Positions 22,248 through 31,668 of a stretch of 64,000 bases of DNA are shown in pieces. The notes beneath the pieces are model-generated. The model was not told where the DNA came from, did not search any database, and was given only the letters and a program-made list of their open reading frames with translations. The DNA lies in assembly GCF_000350225.1 (NCBI RefSeq), contig NW_005179106.1, positions 1 through 64,000 of the forward strand. The letters run 5' to 3'. Both the position numbers and the translations under genes were made by a program. This DNA comes from Chondrus crispus. Taxonomy: Eukaryota > Rhodophyta > Florideophyceae > Gigartinales > Gigartinaceae. How positions within the stretch are numbered: the stretch's first letter is position 1; each line of letters opens with the position of its first letter.

Positions 22248-22910
22248 TGTGGCATAACGGCGGTTCGCGATTAGATTTAGATCAGATCAATACGAACCAC
22301 ACGCGCGCACACGTGTACCCCCACGTGTACGGAGGACGCGGGACCACACGCGTACACGTGTAGGAGGTGCGTACCACCGCGCGCACAGTACGCGTCCCAC
22401 ACGTGTGCTGTCAGCCCCGACGGCTGACAGCATTACAGCGCGGGACGACCCGCGCTACAGTAAGTTACTACAGCATACCGGTACTGTAGTATTATGATAG
22501 ACGCATTGTATACATTAAATACGAGCGCGACCGGCGGCGGGGTAGGTGGCCAAGCACGGACTTTTCCACGACCTACCGCCTAGGTCCGTCTTCCAGCTTA
22601 ACTAACGAGCGCGATCCGCCTTCGCGCGCGTTAACCGGGACAAAGCGGGTAGGGGACAGCTGCGTACGCGAGCGAGCCTCGATCCGCCTCCGCCCGTCAG
22701 CGCTGGTACGTTACCCAGCGCTGCTCCGGGGCGTCGAGGCGTAGATCGGCCCCCGCGTACGCTCGTCCCCGACCGTCCCGCTCTACCACGCTACCAGGGC
22801 CCGCTTCCCTGTCCCGTTAGCTGTGTGTTCTCCCTGTCTTCTCACCCCTCGTACGGGGTCTACGTCGAGCTAAGTATACACCCCTCTCCGTTGGGGGGTG
22901 TTATACTACA
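22248..22910 (+). repeat. 5' LTR of gypsy element A (plus strand)
   Basis: Starts TGTGGCATAACGG, ends TTATACTACA, and the PBS follows after one base. 663 bp. Hairpins: 22407-22416/22422-22431, 22437-22444/22449-22456 (AGCGCGGG/CCCGCGCT) and 22467-22474/22484-22491. A TATA-like TTAAATA is at 22515-22521. Inserted in F2 RT. Confidence 0.85.
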
Positions 22911-22911
22911 G

Positions 22912-22924
22912 TGGTCTCCCGACC
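22912..22924 (+). promoter_or_regulatory. Primer-binding site of element A
   Basis: TGGTCTCCCGACC, one base after the LTR, identical to the sites of D, B and C in opposite orientation. Confidence 0.8.
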
Positions 22925-22989
22925 TAGAAGACCCCGGAGTACGTTCTCCGAGAAGACCTCTTAGGCCCTCCGCGTCCGAACGCGTTGAG

Positions 22990-24552
22990 ATGAGCCAGGA
23001 GTACGAGCCCTCGATCCGCTCCGAAGCGGCGGATCCGAGTCGGGACGCTGTGCGATCCCCATCCGCCCCGTCGGGCGACGGCGGCGCAGGTCCTCGTGAC
23101 CGCGAACCGTCGCTCGGATCCTCCGAGGAAAGAGCGGCGGCGATGTTCGAACGCATAGCCGAATACATCGAGGAAGTCCGTACTTCCCTTCGGATCGATG
23201 TATCGGACCATGTATACACTCGATGTATGGCCGAGCTCCGCTCCCTGCGTGAAGGGAGGTTCGATAGAGTGACGCAGTCCTTAGAGAATCTCCGAGCACT
23301 TATCGACGAGTTACACTCGCGGATAGTGCTCGTCGAAGACTCGCGTCTCGTATCGCCCGGACCATCCGGGCAAGGTCGTCCCGAGGGGCCGACCCCTACG
23401 AGACGACCTGAGGACCGATCCTCCCCGTCCGCGGAACAGTTGGGTGCGTTCGCGCACCTCTCCGCCGAGCTCAACGCCACGCGTCGGCGTGCTCGTGACA
23501 TGGAACGGACCATGGCTGCAAGGCTGCCCGGTGCCCCCACGAGAGGGCCCGGTGGTACCGTACCTCCGAGCGCCGTCGCTCCGGACCGCTGGGGACCGGC
23601 TGGTGCCGACACCAGCCGAACCGCGGAAGGCAACCGCCTTCCGACTGGCGCGAATTACGCGTCTGAGACCCAAGCATTGCCGCCTATCCCCGGAAGTAGG
23701 CGGCAGATGGAACGCGTATCGTATCGCGACGACCCTGACCGTGGAGGAACCGCCCGCGGATCCGGAGTACCGACGTACTCTGTCGATCCCCGCTGGGGCG
23801 GCTACCCGCCGGCGAACTACGCCGAGCATCCAGGTCCGGTAGACGTCCGTACGCTACCCGTAACCCCCTTCGGCACGCTGGGTCCCGCCGAACCCGGACT
23901 CGAGCCGGTACATACGATGATCCAAGAGTTCAGCGCCGTCGCTGACTATCGTATGTACCGGCTGGATAACACCTCGAGGCTCGTTACCTCGGGTGACGCG
24001 GGACGGATCGCGAAGTACGTTCAACGCTGCCGTGGGATCCGACCTACGATGAGGAGCTTTGACGGTACGGACCCGATCCAGCTCCTACCGTTCTTGAAGG
24101 ATGTCCGAATAACCTTCAACTCGCAACACCTTACCGAAGGTGTTGCGGTACGAGTCCTCGCGCACTTCCTAGAGCGCGACGCGGAGCGCCTGTATACGAG
24201 TTACAAAATGCGTGGCCTCCGCGCCGGCCAGCTACACGACGACGTGAGCTGGCCGGGGCTCGTGAACCAGTTCCTGAAACGCTACCTAACCGACGACGTG
24301 TTAGGTGAAGCGTACGACGCTGTCGCCACGGCGCGACAGCAATCTCATGAAACGGAGAGCACGTTCGCGGACCGGCTAGAAACTGCCGCGTTCCGGTGCA
24401 CGGCGGTGTTCTCCGAACAGTCCCTTGCGCACTACTTCGTGCGGGGACTGGCACCGGCGACCCGTGCCGCAGTTTCCGAAACCGTACAGCGGCTGCCGAG
24501 CCGCCAGAAGACCGATCTTCCAACCATCCGCCGTATCGCCACGGCGGTGTAG
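22990..24552 (+). CDS. gag: Gag of gypsy element A, 3'-truncated
   Basis: Starts MSQEYEPSIRSEAAD at the ATG 22990, as in D. Same layout as the other gypsy Gags: charged N-terminal part, Pro/Arg-rich linker, capsid-like block (VHTMIQEFSAVADYRMYRLD, SFDGTDPIQLLPFLKD, FADRLETAAFRCTAVF). True homology ends at 24547 (RRIATA); the last codons and TAG belong to LTR1 of element B in the opposite orientation. The zinc knuckle and all of pol are missing. Confidence 0.9.
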   Translation: MSQEYEPSIRSEAADPSRDAVRSPSAPSGDGGAGPRDREPSLGSSEERAAAMFERIAEYIEEVRTSLRIDVSDHVYTRCMAELRSLREGRFDRVTQSLENLRALIDELHSRIVLVEDSRLVSPGPSGQGRPEGPTPTRRPEDRSSPSAEQLGAFAHLSAELNATRRRARDMERTMAARLPGAPTRGPGGTVPPSAVAPDRWGPAGADTSRTAEGNRLPTGANYASETQALPPIPGSRRQMERVSYRDDPDRGGTARGSGVPTYSVDPRWGGYPPANYAEHPGPVDVRTLPVTPFGTLGPAEPGLEPVHTMIQEFSAVADYRMYRLDNTSRLVTSGDAGRIAKYVQRCRGIRPTMRSFDGTDPIQLLPFLKDVRITFNSQHLTEGVAVRVLAHFLERDAERLYTSYKMRGLRAGQLHDDVSWPGLVNQFLKRYLTDDVLGEAYDAVATARQQSHETESTFADRLETAAFRCTAVFSEQSLAHYFVRGLAPATRAAVSETVQRLPSRQKTDLPTIRRIATAV

Positions 24553-25147
24553 TATAATCACCCCCAACGACGAGGGGGGTGAGTACTGACAGTTCGGAAA
24601 GACCCCGATCGGCGGGAAGACAGAAGCACGGCCCACCCACGGTACCGAGCACGGGCTCGAGGTAGCGGTGGTAGAGCGGGATCGGGGAGGACGCGCGCAC
24701 GCGCGAGCGGTTCTACGCCTCGACGCCCCGGAGCGGTACTGGGTGACGTTCCAGTACCGACGGGCGGAGGCGGAGCCGGCTCGTGGGCGTGCTACGCGCG
24801 TCCTCAACCCGCGCGCGGTGCTGCTTCTAGGTAAAACGGACGGAAGTACCTAAAAGTAAGCGGGCGGACCAAGGTGGAGGATCCTTGACAAGTCCGTGCT
24901 TGTCGTCCTCCACCGCCGGCGGTCCGCTCATATTTAATGTACATTGTAGTCTATCATAACTCTACAGTAGTGCCGGTCGACCGACACTGTAACGCTGTCA
25001 GCCGTCGGGGCTGACAGTCCACGTGTAGTGCGCGTCCCGTACACGTGGAGGACACGTGTGTGCGCGCGTAGCTGTAAGGCTCGTGCCTTACTGTCGCTGA
25101 TCTAATCCTAATCTAATTTCCGAATTTCCGTTTGGGGTTATACCACA
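24548..25147 (-). repeat. LTR1: 3' LTR of giant gypsy element B
   Basis: 600 bp; minus strand TGTGGTATAACC ... GATTATACTACA. It directly follows a polypurine tract (25151-25160), so it is a 3' LTR. The R-U5 half (24548-24937) is nearly identical to LTR2 and LTR3; the U3 half differs clearly. Hairpins: 24969-24988 (imperfect), 24995-25003/25009-25017 and 25074-25080/25085-25091. TATA-like box at 24930-24937. Left flank ggcgg. Confidence 0.87.
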
Positions 25148-25150
25148 TCA

Positions 25151-25182
25151 CCCCCCTCTCAAGAGTGAACGTCCGCGTTCAC
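25151..25182 (-). repeat. Polypurine tract and duplicated pol-end segment
   Basis: The minus strand holds GAGAGGGGGG followed by TGA and LTR1. The 32-bp block here equals 31661-31692 (end of B pol) with one mismatch. The two copies bracket the 6.5-kb cargo of element B. Confidence 0.8.
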
Positions 25183-25439
25183 TCCTGGGCTTGTAGATCG
25201 TGTTCCTTCTCTTCAGCCTGTCCTGTCCCCACGGCGGTCACACTCGCTCGTGTCCCTCCGTGCTGACCTGTGCCCCCCTGCACTCCCCGTGATGCCAACT
25301 CCTCTAGTTCGTTGTCACCACCATCCTCCTCTTCGCAAGCCTTTCCCCTCGCAGCGCGCGTGCGTGTGGCGTTGCGCCAACCTCCTCTCCACGGCTTTCT
25401 CGGCGCCCCCTAGGTGCTGTCACAGCCTTCCTGATTTAC

Positions 25440-25925
25440 CGTCCCGCGATCATCCCGTGCTGTGGGGGGGGGGGGGGTGGTCCCAGCATGTCCGTCGTTA
25501 CCCCGGGGTCCCCTTTGCCAGCGTGCCCAATCCGTCGCATTAAATCTCCGTCCTTTTCCTCCCCCGCGTCCCTTGTCCCCTCGTCCGATACGGGGCGCAA
25601 GGCGATGCGGCAGGAGGGGTTGTGCAGGTCGCGCGACGAGAGCTCCGTCGTCACGCCGATCTCCACCAGCTCCCCTCCGCGATGGTGGCTTTCCTGGCCA
25701 TCATAACGTCGTGCCACGCGTCCAACTTCTCGAAGCACCCGACGTCCTCCATGCGTTACTTGTACTCCAGGCCCGACCGCGCGTCGGTCTCGGGAGCCGT
25801 GATTTTCCGCTTGTGGTGCGAGGTCTCATTCTTCCCCCTTTCGTGGAGGCACGCCATTGCTGCGGAGGCGGCACGCGATCCCTTATTACGTGTCACGGGG
25901 TCGGCGTGTGGCTCTAGGGCAAGCG
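25440..25925 (-). pseudogene. Unidentified gene fragment in cargo of B
   Basis: The minus strand reads like real protein: ALEPHADPVTRNKGS, MACLHERGKNETSHHKRK, MEDVGCFEKLDAWHDVMMAR, then after a one-base slip at a GGGG run (about 25672) ELVEIGVTTELSSRDLHN and onward to TTDMLG. One in-frame TAA (about 25755-25757) and one frameshift mark it as broken. I do not recognise the family. It lies in the sense direction of gag-pol, opposite to the 761-codon ORF. A run of 14 G (plus) at 25464-25477 ends it. A captured host gene piece is likely, by analogy with the beta-adaptin relic. Confidence 0.4.
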
Positions 25926-26507
25926 AGACGATGCGGTCCGGAGCCGTACGGGCGCAACCTCAGCAGCGTCTCGCTCTCGTCCGAGCCGCGAGAGCGACCG
26001 TCTCTCAACGACCCATCCTTCCCGCGCTGATAGACGGCGCCTGGGGTGATCGTACATCCCCTTTCGGTGGGGCAGAAGGGGTTGTGTGTGGGACAAGGGG
26101 GCGCCTGCCGTCGACGGCGGCGCGCGTGCTCGAAGTAGGAGGGGGTCGGTTTGCGGCGGGCCTCTTGGGATGGAGCACAGCTCGGGGTACCATGCGGGCC
26201 ACGTGCCGGCGTGGTGGCGTTTCGCACTCGACCCTCGTCGGCGGGGCGGCATACGTGGCGGTTCTTACACCGGGCGAGCGCACTGTGCGTACGTTGTAGG
26301 ATATGCTGCAGAATGACGGTTGGCGCACGTCGGGCGCGTGATCCGCCGTTTTCTGAGGTGGCTTGTAGAGCCCTCGTCCTTCGCTCCCTGAACCCTCACC
26401 AGCACCGTCGACGGTAGCCAAACTCCGGCTCCACTTTGCGCTGTCCCAGTTCTCCCCCCGACAGTCCCGACCGATCATCTCCGCTCCGTGCTATCGGCCG
26501 TCCTATC
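25926..26507. other. Region upstream of the antisense ORF
   Basis: GC-rich, with open frames on both strands but none with convincing protein features. It would hold the promoter and leader of the 26508-28793 gene if that gene is real. I see no clear TATA box. Position 26505-26511 (ATC ATG G) gives a good start context for the downstream ORF. Confidence 0.35.
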
Positions 26508-28793
26508 ATGGCCGACTCGACCTCTCCTCCTCCGCCGCCGCCCGCTGGCGGTGGCAAACCCGTGGCGGCGGGCGCGTCCGTCGTCGCGATTCCCTTGCCG
26601 CACGGGGTCGGGTCATCGAGCGCGTCCCCTGGATCGCAAGGGGACGGCATCGCTCTGACCCGTCCGACCCCGCCGGCTCCTCCGGCTTTCCAGAAGTCCC
26701 GTTCCCGCTCCACGACCGTCTCCGTGGAGCTGGTGGCTCCTCCCGTGGGGCCACCCAAACCGGTCATCGCGTTCCATCCGGCTGCCCAACCGACCCCAGC
26801 AGCCGTCGTCCTTCCCGTTGCCCGTCCGGGCGTCGCGCGCGGCTCTGCCGCCCTCGCGGCGGTGGGGGCGGCTCGTGTTCCCGACGGTGCATCCTTCGGC
26901 CGTCGTACCTCCGTACCTCACCCCTCTTCCTCCGGCCGGGAGGGGGAGGTGGCCTCAGCCACGCAGTGGTTCGGGGTCCCGTCTTCCGATGTCCCACTGC
27001 TCTCTGTCGACGAGCTGCAGTACCCTTGGTCACGCCGGGGCCGTTCCGGGATCACCGTGGCGGAGGTGATCTCGTGCGGGTGGCTTCGACCCGATCTCGC
27101 CCGCGTGTTTAAGGTGTACGAGACGGGCGGCCTCGAAGAAGCGTCTTCGGTCCTTCACCGCTTAATGGCCGAAGGCGGCGGGGTCGGCTACCAGCTCCCG
27201 GACGAGCTGCCTGGCGACCGTACATTCGCGTACAGCGTGGCGGAGGTCATCTACGTTGATCGTATGGGGGCGCTCCTGGCCGGGTCGGTGCAGGTAGACC
27301 CCCGACGCTTCGTGCTGTCAGAGTTGGCGGGGCTGTACGTCTCGCCCCGCCCCTACGCCTTCACCAAGCCCCTCGTGGCTCTACAGAAGTCCTCGTGTTC
27401 CTTGATGCGGCTATACGCCGTGGGTTTCGCTCACCACGACTGGTCCGCCTACAGGGGAGAGAACGAGGCGGACGGTCGTGTCGTCCCATCTGCCGCCTTC
27501 GCGTCCGGGTTGTCGGTTGGTGATTTTCCCGCTCTCCCCTTAGTCGTGCAGGAGAGCTTTCCGTCGTTGGGGGTACACCCATTGCTGCCTCCCATTCTGA
27601 AACATTTTGGCATCGCGTGCGCCGATCCACAGCACCCAGCCCACCCGCGGCTCTCGTACAACTATGAGCGCGAGTGGGCGTGGTCCGTGTGCTGCGCTTT
27701 CATGTCGGAGGTGTGTATGAACAAGCGTGCGTTCGTGCAGCCCGTCCCCACGGTCACGTTCGTGGGGCGCGTCGCGTCGGGCCTTCCCGACGTCGCACTG
27801 CATCCATCCGACGTCGGCTCTGCTCACGTCCCGTGGACGTTCAGCCATGCTATTAGCCTCATGGGCCGGGTCGGAGAGGTCAGTCCTCTGAACCACCGTT
27901 CGTGGATGGACTATACCACAGGCGCCCGTAGCTCTTTCCTGACGTACGAACCAACCATGGACGCCTTCGCCGCACGTCCCCGTCCCGTGCCCCCGGCCGT
28001 CGGTAACGCGGAAAGGAGGGGAGGGGTTGGTTCCGAACACCGGCGTGGACGTCGGAAGCGCTACCGGGACCTCGACGCCGTGGGCGGAGACTCCGTTGGT
28101 GTCGCTCTGTACCCCTCTCGACCGACGCGGGGTGCCGATCACGACCCCGCAGGTGGTCCTGTTCCTTCAGACGCTGTCCTCCCTGTCCCACCACTCGACG
28201 CGGTGAGGCAGGGCGCGCCCCGGGGGCGCCGCATACGTGAGCTGGTGCTTCCCCACGAGGAGCTGATGGTCGCCCCCAAGGTAGTGCTAGCGTTAGGCGT
28301 TGCCAGCCGGCGAGCTTGGACCGTAGGCGGGTTGGTCGATACCCTGGCTGAATGGTTCCTCACTCGGAGTGATGAAGCGCGCGGTCTACGTGACGACCTG
28401 GCAACGCGCTCCGCGGAACTGCAGCGGGTGAACCGGGAGCTAGTGTCCGTGCGCGAGGCGTCCGAGCGCCAAGCCGCGGCCTACGAGCGGGCGGTGTACG
28501 ATCGCGAACGCTACCGGTGCGAGCGCGACCGCTTGCGTTTGGCTCAGTCGGCGCCCCTACCAGCTGGTGGCGTTCCTCACGGTCCTGCTACCACTACCAT
28601 CCGTGACCCGTACGCCGCGTACGGGTCTGACCCTCGCCCGTCCCGAAACTGGGCGAGCGGTGAGAGTATGACTCGTGTCACAATGCCCTCCTTGGCGGAC
28701 ATGGACGCCGAATTGCCCAGGCACCCGGGGTACTGTCCTCCGAACAACCGTGGGTCAGGGGCCCGCGTGCCCTCAAACGACGCGAGCGGCTAA
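26508..28793 (+). CDS. Unknown 761-residue protein, antisense to gag-pol of element B
   Basis: Start MADSTSPPPPPP is preferred over 26436 because of its start context. Visible parts: Pro/Ala/Ser-rich N-terminal third; a folded-looking middle (about residues 150-490) with mixed hydrophobic segments such as YEREWAWSVCCAFMSEVCMN and MDYTTGARSSFLTYEP; a basic stretch HRRGRRKRYRDLD near 510 that could be a nuclear signal; a heptad-like coiled coil near 620-680 (ELQRVNRELVSVREASERQ); a disordered tail. No catalytic motif, transmembrane helix or known domain is recognised. It lies between pol and 3' LTR of B on the other strand. Antisense extra ORFs in this place are known from some giant plant retrotransposons; homology to them is not claimed. 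It could also be a host gene fragment. C lacks it. Confidence 0.6.
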   Translation: MADSTSPPPPPPAGGGKPVAAGASVVAIPLPHGVGSSSASPGSQGDGIALTRPTPPAPPAFQKSRSRSTTVSVELVAPPVGPPKPVIAFHPAAQPTPAAVVLPVARPGVARGSAALAAVGAARVPDGASFGRRTSVPHPSSSGREGEVASATQWFGVPSSDVPLLSVDELQYPWSRRGRSGITVAEVISCGWLRPDLARVFKVYETGGLEEASSVLHRLMAEGGGVGYQLPDELPGDRTFAYSVAEVIYVDRMGALLAGSVQVDPRRFVLSELAGLYVSPRPYAFTKPLVALQKSSCSLMRLYAVGFAHHDWSAYRGENEADGRVVPSAAFASGLSVGDFPALPLVVQESFPSLGVHPLLPPILKHFGIACADPQHPAHPRLSYNYEREWAWSVCCAFMSEVCMNKRAFVQPVPTVTFVGRVASGLPDVALHPSDVGSAHVPWTFSHAISLMGRVGEVSPLNHRSWMDYTTGARSSFLTYEPTMDAFAARPRPVPPAVGNAERRGGVGSEHRRGRRKRYRDLDAVGGDSVGVALYPSRPTRGADHDPAGGPVPSDAVLPVPPLDAVRQGAPRGRRIRELVLPHEELMVAPKVVLALGVASRRAWTVGGLVDTLAEWFLTRSDEARGLRDDLATRSAELQRVNRELVSVREASERQAAAYERAVYDRERYRCERDRLRLAQSAPLPAGGVPHGPATTTIRDPYAAYGSDPRPSRNWASGESMTRVTMPSLADMDAELPRHPGYCPPNNRGSGARVPSNDASG

Positions 28794-28961
28794 CCGCGCG
28801 GTCTGGTCGTCAACCGCGCGGGGCCCTTCACCCCTTACGTCGTCGAGGACGACACAGTAAACATTGCTTCCATCGTGACGCGTTTCTTCGAGTCTGTTCG
28901 TTGCTTCTAATTCCCCTTTGTCATCGGCGTGACACAGCACGCCCGCCCGTGCTTTCCTCAA
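28794..28961. other. Short spacer after the antisense ORF
   Basis: Contains a CCGCGCGG repeat pair (28795-28802 and 28813-28821). No gene. Confidence 0.4.
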
Positions 28962-30175
28962 AGCGCAGGAGGAAGGGGCGATGGCAGATCGCGTTCCCCT
29001 CGTCCCTCTTCGCCATCCAGTAGCGAGGGAAGGGGCGCGCGCGAACTCATATTCTCCTTGAGGCCTCTCACAATCGGTGGCGAGGGCCTAGCGCACAAAG
29101 AACGCTCTTATCTATCACGTCCCTCGCCATTCTGGGCGAGGGCGCGCGGCGCAGCGAACGTCTGTCTTCACGTCCCGCCCCTTCGTCGTCCGGGGCGGAG
29201 CACAGCGCACTGTCTTCGTCTCGCGCATCCCTCGCCGTTCGGGGCGAAGGCGCGCGCGACTGTCGTCCTTCTTGAGGCCTCTCGCCGCCGGTGGCGAGGG
29301 CGCGGCACGAGACGACGCGCAGCGACGTTCCTTATATTTGCCGGCCCTCGCCTCGGTGGCGAGGGCGCGGCGCGAGACGACGCGCAGCGACGTTCCTTAT
29401 ATTTGCCGGCCCTCGCCTCGGTGGCGAGGGCGCGGCGCGAGACGACGCGCAGCGACGTTCCTTATATTTGCCGGCCCTCGCCTCGGTGGCGAGGGCGCGG
29501 CGCGAGACGACGCGCAGCGACGTTCCTTATATTTGCCGGCCCTCGCCTCGGTGGCGAGGGCGCGGCGCGAGACGACGCGCAGCGACGTTCCTTATATTTG
29601 CCGGCCCTCGCCTCGGTGGCGAGGGCGCGGCGCGAGACGACGCGCAGCGACGTTCCTTATATTTGCCGGCCCTCGCCTCGGTGGCGAGGGCACGGCGCGC
29701 GACCTTCGCGCTGCGGTGCGGCGGAAAAGTCCTCGTGGTAGCGCCTGGGCCTCGCAAGCTCGGCCCGCGGCGCTCCCCGAGGACTTTTTCCGGCGCTCCT
29801 CGCGCTCCGGCTTCTTCCCTGCGCGCGCTCCTCGCCATCGGGGCGAGGGCGTGAACGCGTGGACGTACTTATTCTTCTTTGCGCGTCGTCCGCCATCGGT
29901 GGCGGGGGCGCTGCGCGTGCGCCGTACGTTTTCTTCTTCGCGCGACGTCCGCCATCGGTGGCAGGGCGCTGCGCGTGCGCCGTTCGTCTTTTTCGTCGCT
30001 CGCGCCTCTCGCCATCGGGGCGAGGCGCGAGCGCGAACGGCATTCTTCTTCTCGCCCGCGCGCCCCTCGCCATCGGGGCGAGGGCACAAGCGCGCGGACT
30101 TCGTCTCCTTCAGCGCGCCCCCTCGCCATCGGGGCGAGGGCACAAGCGCGCGGCGTCGACGAACGTGCGCGGGGA
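28962..30175. repeat. Palindromic satellite of element B
   Basis: About sixteen copies of a short palindrome of the type CCCTCGCC-ATCG-GGCGAGGG, spaced about 55-65 bp and separated by variable arms containing ttcttcttcgcgcg-like sequence. Each unit can fold as a hairpin of about 8 bp. The core part 29311-29700 is a perfect tandem. Long apparent reading frames here are by-products of the repeat. Confidence 0.8.
29311..29700. repeat. 65-bp tandem repeat, six copies
   Basis: Unit starts at gacgacgcgcagcgacgttc and contains CCTCGCCTCGGTGGCGAGG. Starts at 29311, 29376, 29441, 29506, 29571 and 29636. Copies are almost identical except the last, so the amplification is recent. Confidence 0.92.
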
Positions 30176-31660
30176 GGGGGGAAATGAGATCGACGAGGAG
30201 CCCGAGGCCGTGTCGGACAGCCTGTTGGACATGTATTTGCGATCAGCCCGGGGACGCTCACGTCGCGGGGACCTCGTGCTTATGCCGGCCTTGTCGGCGC
30301 CGGGGGTTGTAGGCGGTGAGGGTGTACGAAGTGCAAAGTCGGTGTGTCGCGCGACATCCCTTCTTCCCCCTGACGACGGCTTCCTCTCCTTGTCTTTCGG
30401 TCGGACAAGGCGGACTCGAATCTCCGATATCCCAGCGACGGCCCTGCCAGTCGCTTCACGAGCGGCAGCACACGTATCCCGTACCCGAAAAGGACGCCTT
30501 CCTCGATCCGTTGTAGTGAGCAACGCGACGTCGCGTTCGCATTCAGCCAGAGGAGATGATTTGTATCTTTCCCGTCATTGCGGGTCGAGCGTACGACACG
30601 CGCGCCGCCCCGTGCACGTGCGATCCGTGCTGCGCGTCTGGCCAAGGCGATTTTCACCACCCAAAATTTTTGATGTCCGGGTAGGATGCCTGTGTCGACG
30701 GCGTCGCTTTTCGGCGGCCGATCTCGTACGGTGCCGCCGGGAAGCTGCGCGTTCGGAGCTCGGCTTCGTTGGCGCCTCTGCGGGGTGTGTCTCCCCCGTG
30801 TGCTGGGCTGTCCGTCTGAAGGGTCGGGTCGGGGCATGCTGTGTCTCCCGTGCCAACGTGCGTACGTTCGCTCACGTGAGTTGCCCATTTCTTTCACTAA
30901 TAAATTTCCGTTAATTTTCCCCGTTCCGGCGCTGGCATATTGGCACCGAGTGAACGGTGCGCTGTGTGGAATTGCCGCACTGTACGCCAAGAGTCCATAT
31001 TTTTCCATTTTCTCACACCTCGACCGCCTGTGCTGCCGAGACCGGGTTGGGGATACGACAGTGTAATTTCTCCTTGCCCCAATTTTCGCGTATTAGCCGT
31101 TGGCGGAGTGGCTCGGTGTCGCATTCGGGACCTCTATCCTCGCGAGCCACAGTGACTCTCGGTCTCTACTCCCACGCGTTGCAGCTCTTCTCAGCAATTT
31201 GCAACTCCTTATCTTGCCTAGCTCCTCCTGCGTTCTGGGGCTGGTGTGCCGTATGGAGGCGATCGCCTCCCAGCCTCCAACTGCGTTACGAACCTCCAGC
31301 GTGGGATACGTTACGCGGTACCGCTTTCTTCAGCCATTGCGTCCTATCAAGCCAGGGACTCCCGTGATTCCGCTGGGGTTGCCTCAGTCGTCGGACCTCC
31401 CCTCGCCGCGGTGATCGGACTTAACGGAACGTCCGGTGACCCCGTTCGGGGGGTGAGTGTCCGACCTTTCAGCTCCGGAAGGGGTATTCGACTTCCCTTC
31501 GAGCTCTGCGTCCTCGTATCGTCGTTCGCTGCGGGGTCGAGATCCTCGCTGGCAGTCCGTACTGCCTCGCCTTTACGTCGTGTGTCCTTGGGTTTCGGAA
31601 GTCAAATACGGCTTGACTTCCGTGCGGTCCTCACGTCAACCGTAACGAAGCGGTTGAGGG
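30176..31660 (-). other. 3' part of B between satellite and pol
   Basis: No convincing gene. The stretch 30890-31000 (ttccgttaattttcc ... ttgccgcactgtacgcc) is shared in diverged form with C (41085-41165) and E, and the block gtcaaatacggcttg (31600 region) recurs at 41473. It is therefore ancestral 3' UTR of this gypsy group. At 31660-31692 comes the first copy of the duplicated polypurine/pol-end block. Confidence 0.5.
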
Positions 31661-31668
31661 CCCCCCTC

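Noticed and set aside
25464..25477. G14 run, with C14 at 59891-59904, as regulatory signals
   Set aside because: Homopolymers of this length are slippage- and error-prone; no supporting context.
28962..30175. CRISPR-like array
   Set aside because: Spacers are not unique or regular, the setting is a eukaryotic retroelement, and there are no cas genes.
29272..30312. 346-codon frame over the satellite of B, and similar frames in C (40120-41064)
   Set aside because: They are translations of tandem palindromes; several frames on both strands stay open, which is a repeat artefact.
30400..30470. Minus-strand GATTCGAGTCC resembling a tRNA B box
   Set aside because: No paired acceptor ends or D-arm at the right distance.
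31096..31180. Possible tRNA gene (TGGCGGAGTGG resembles an A box)
   Set aside because: No matching acceptor stem or T-arm/B-box downstream.
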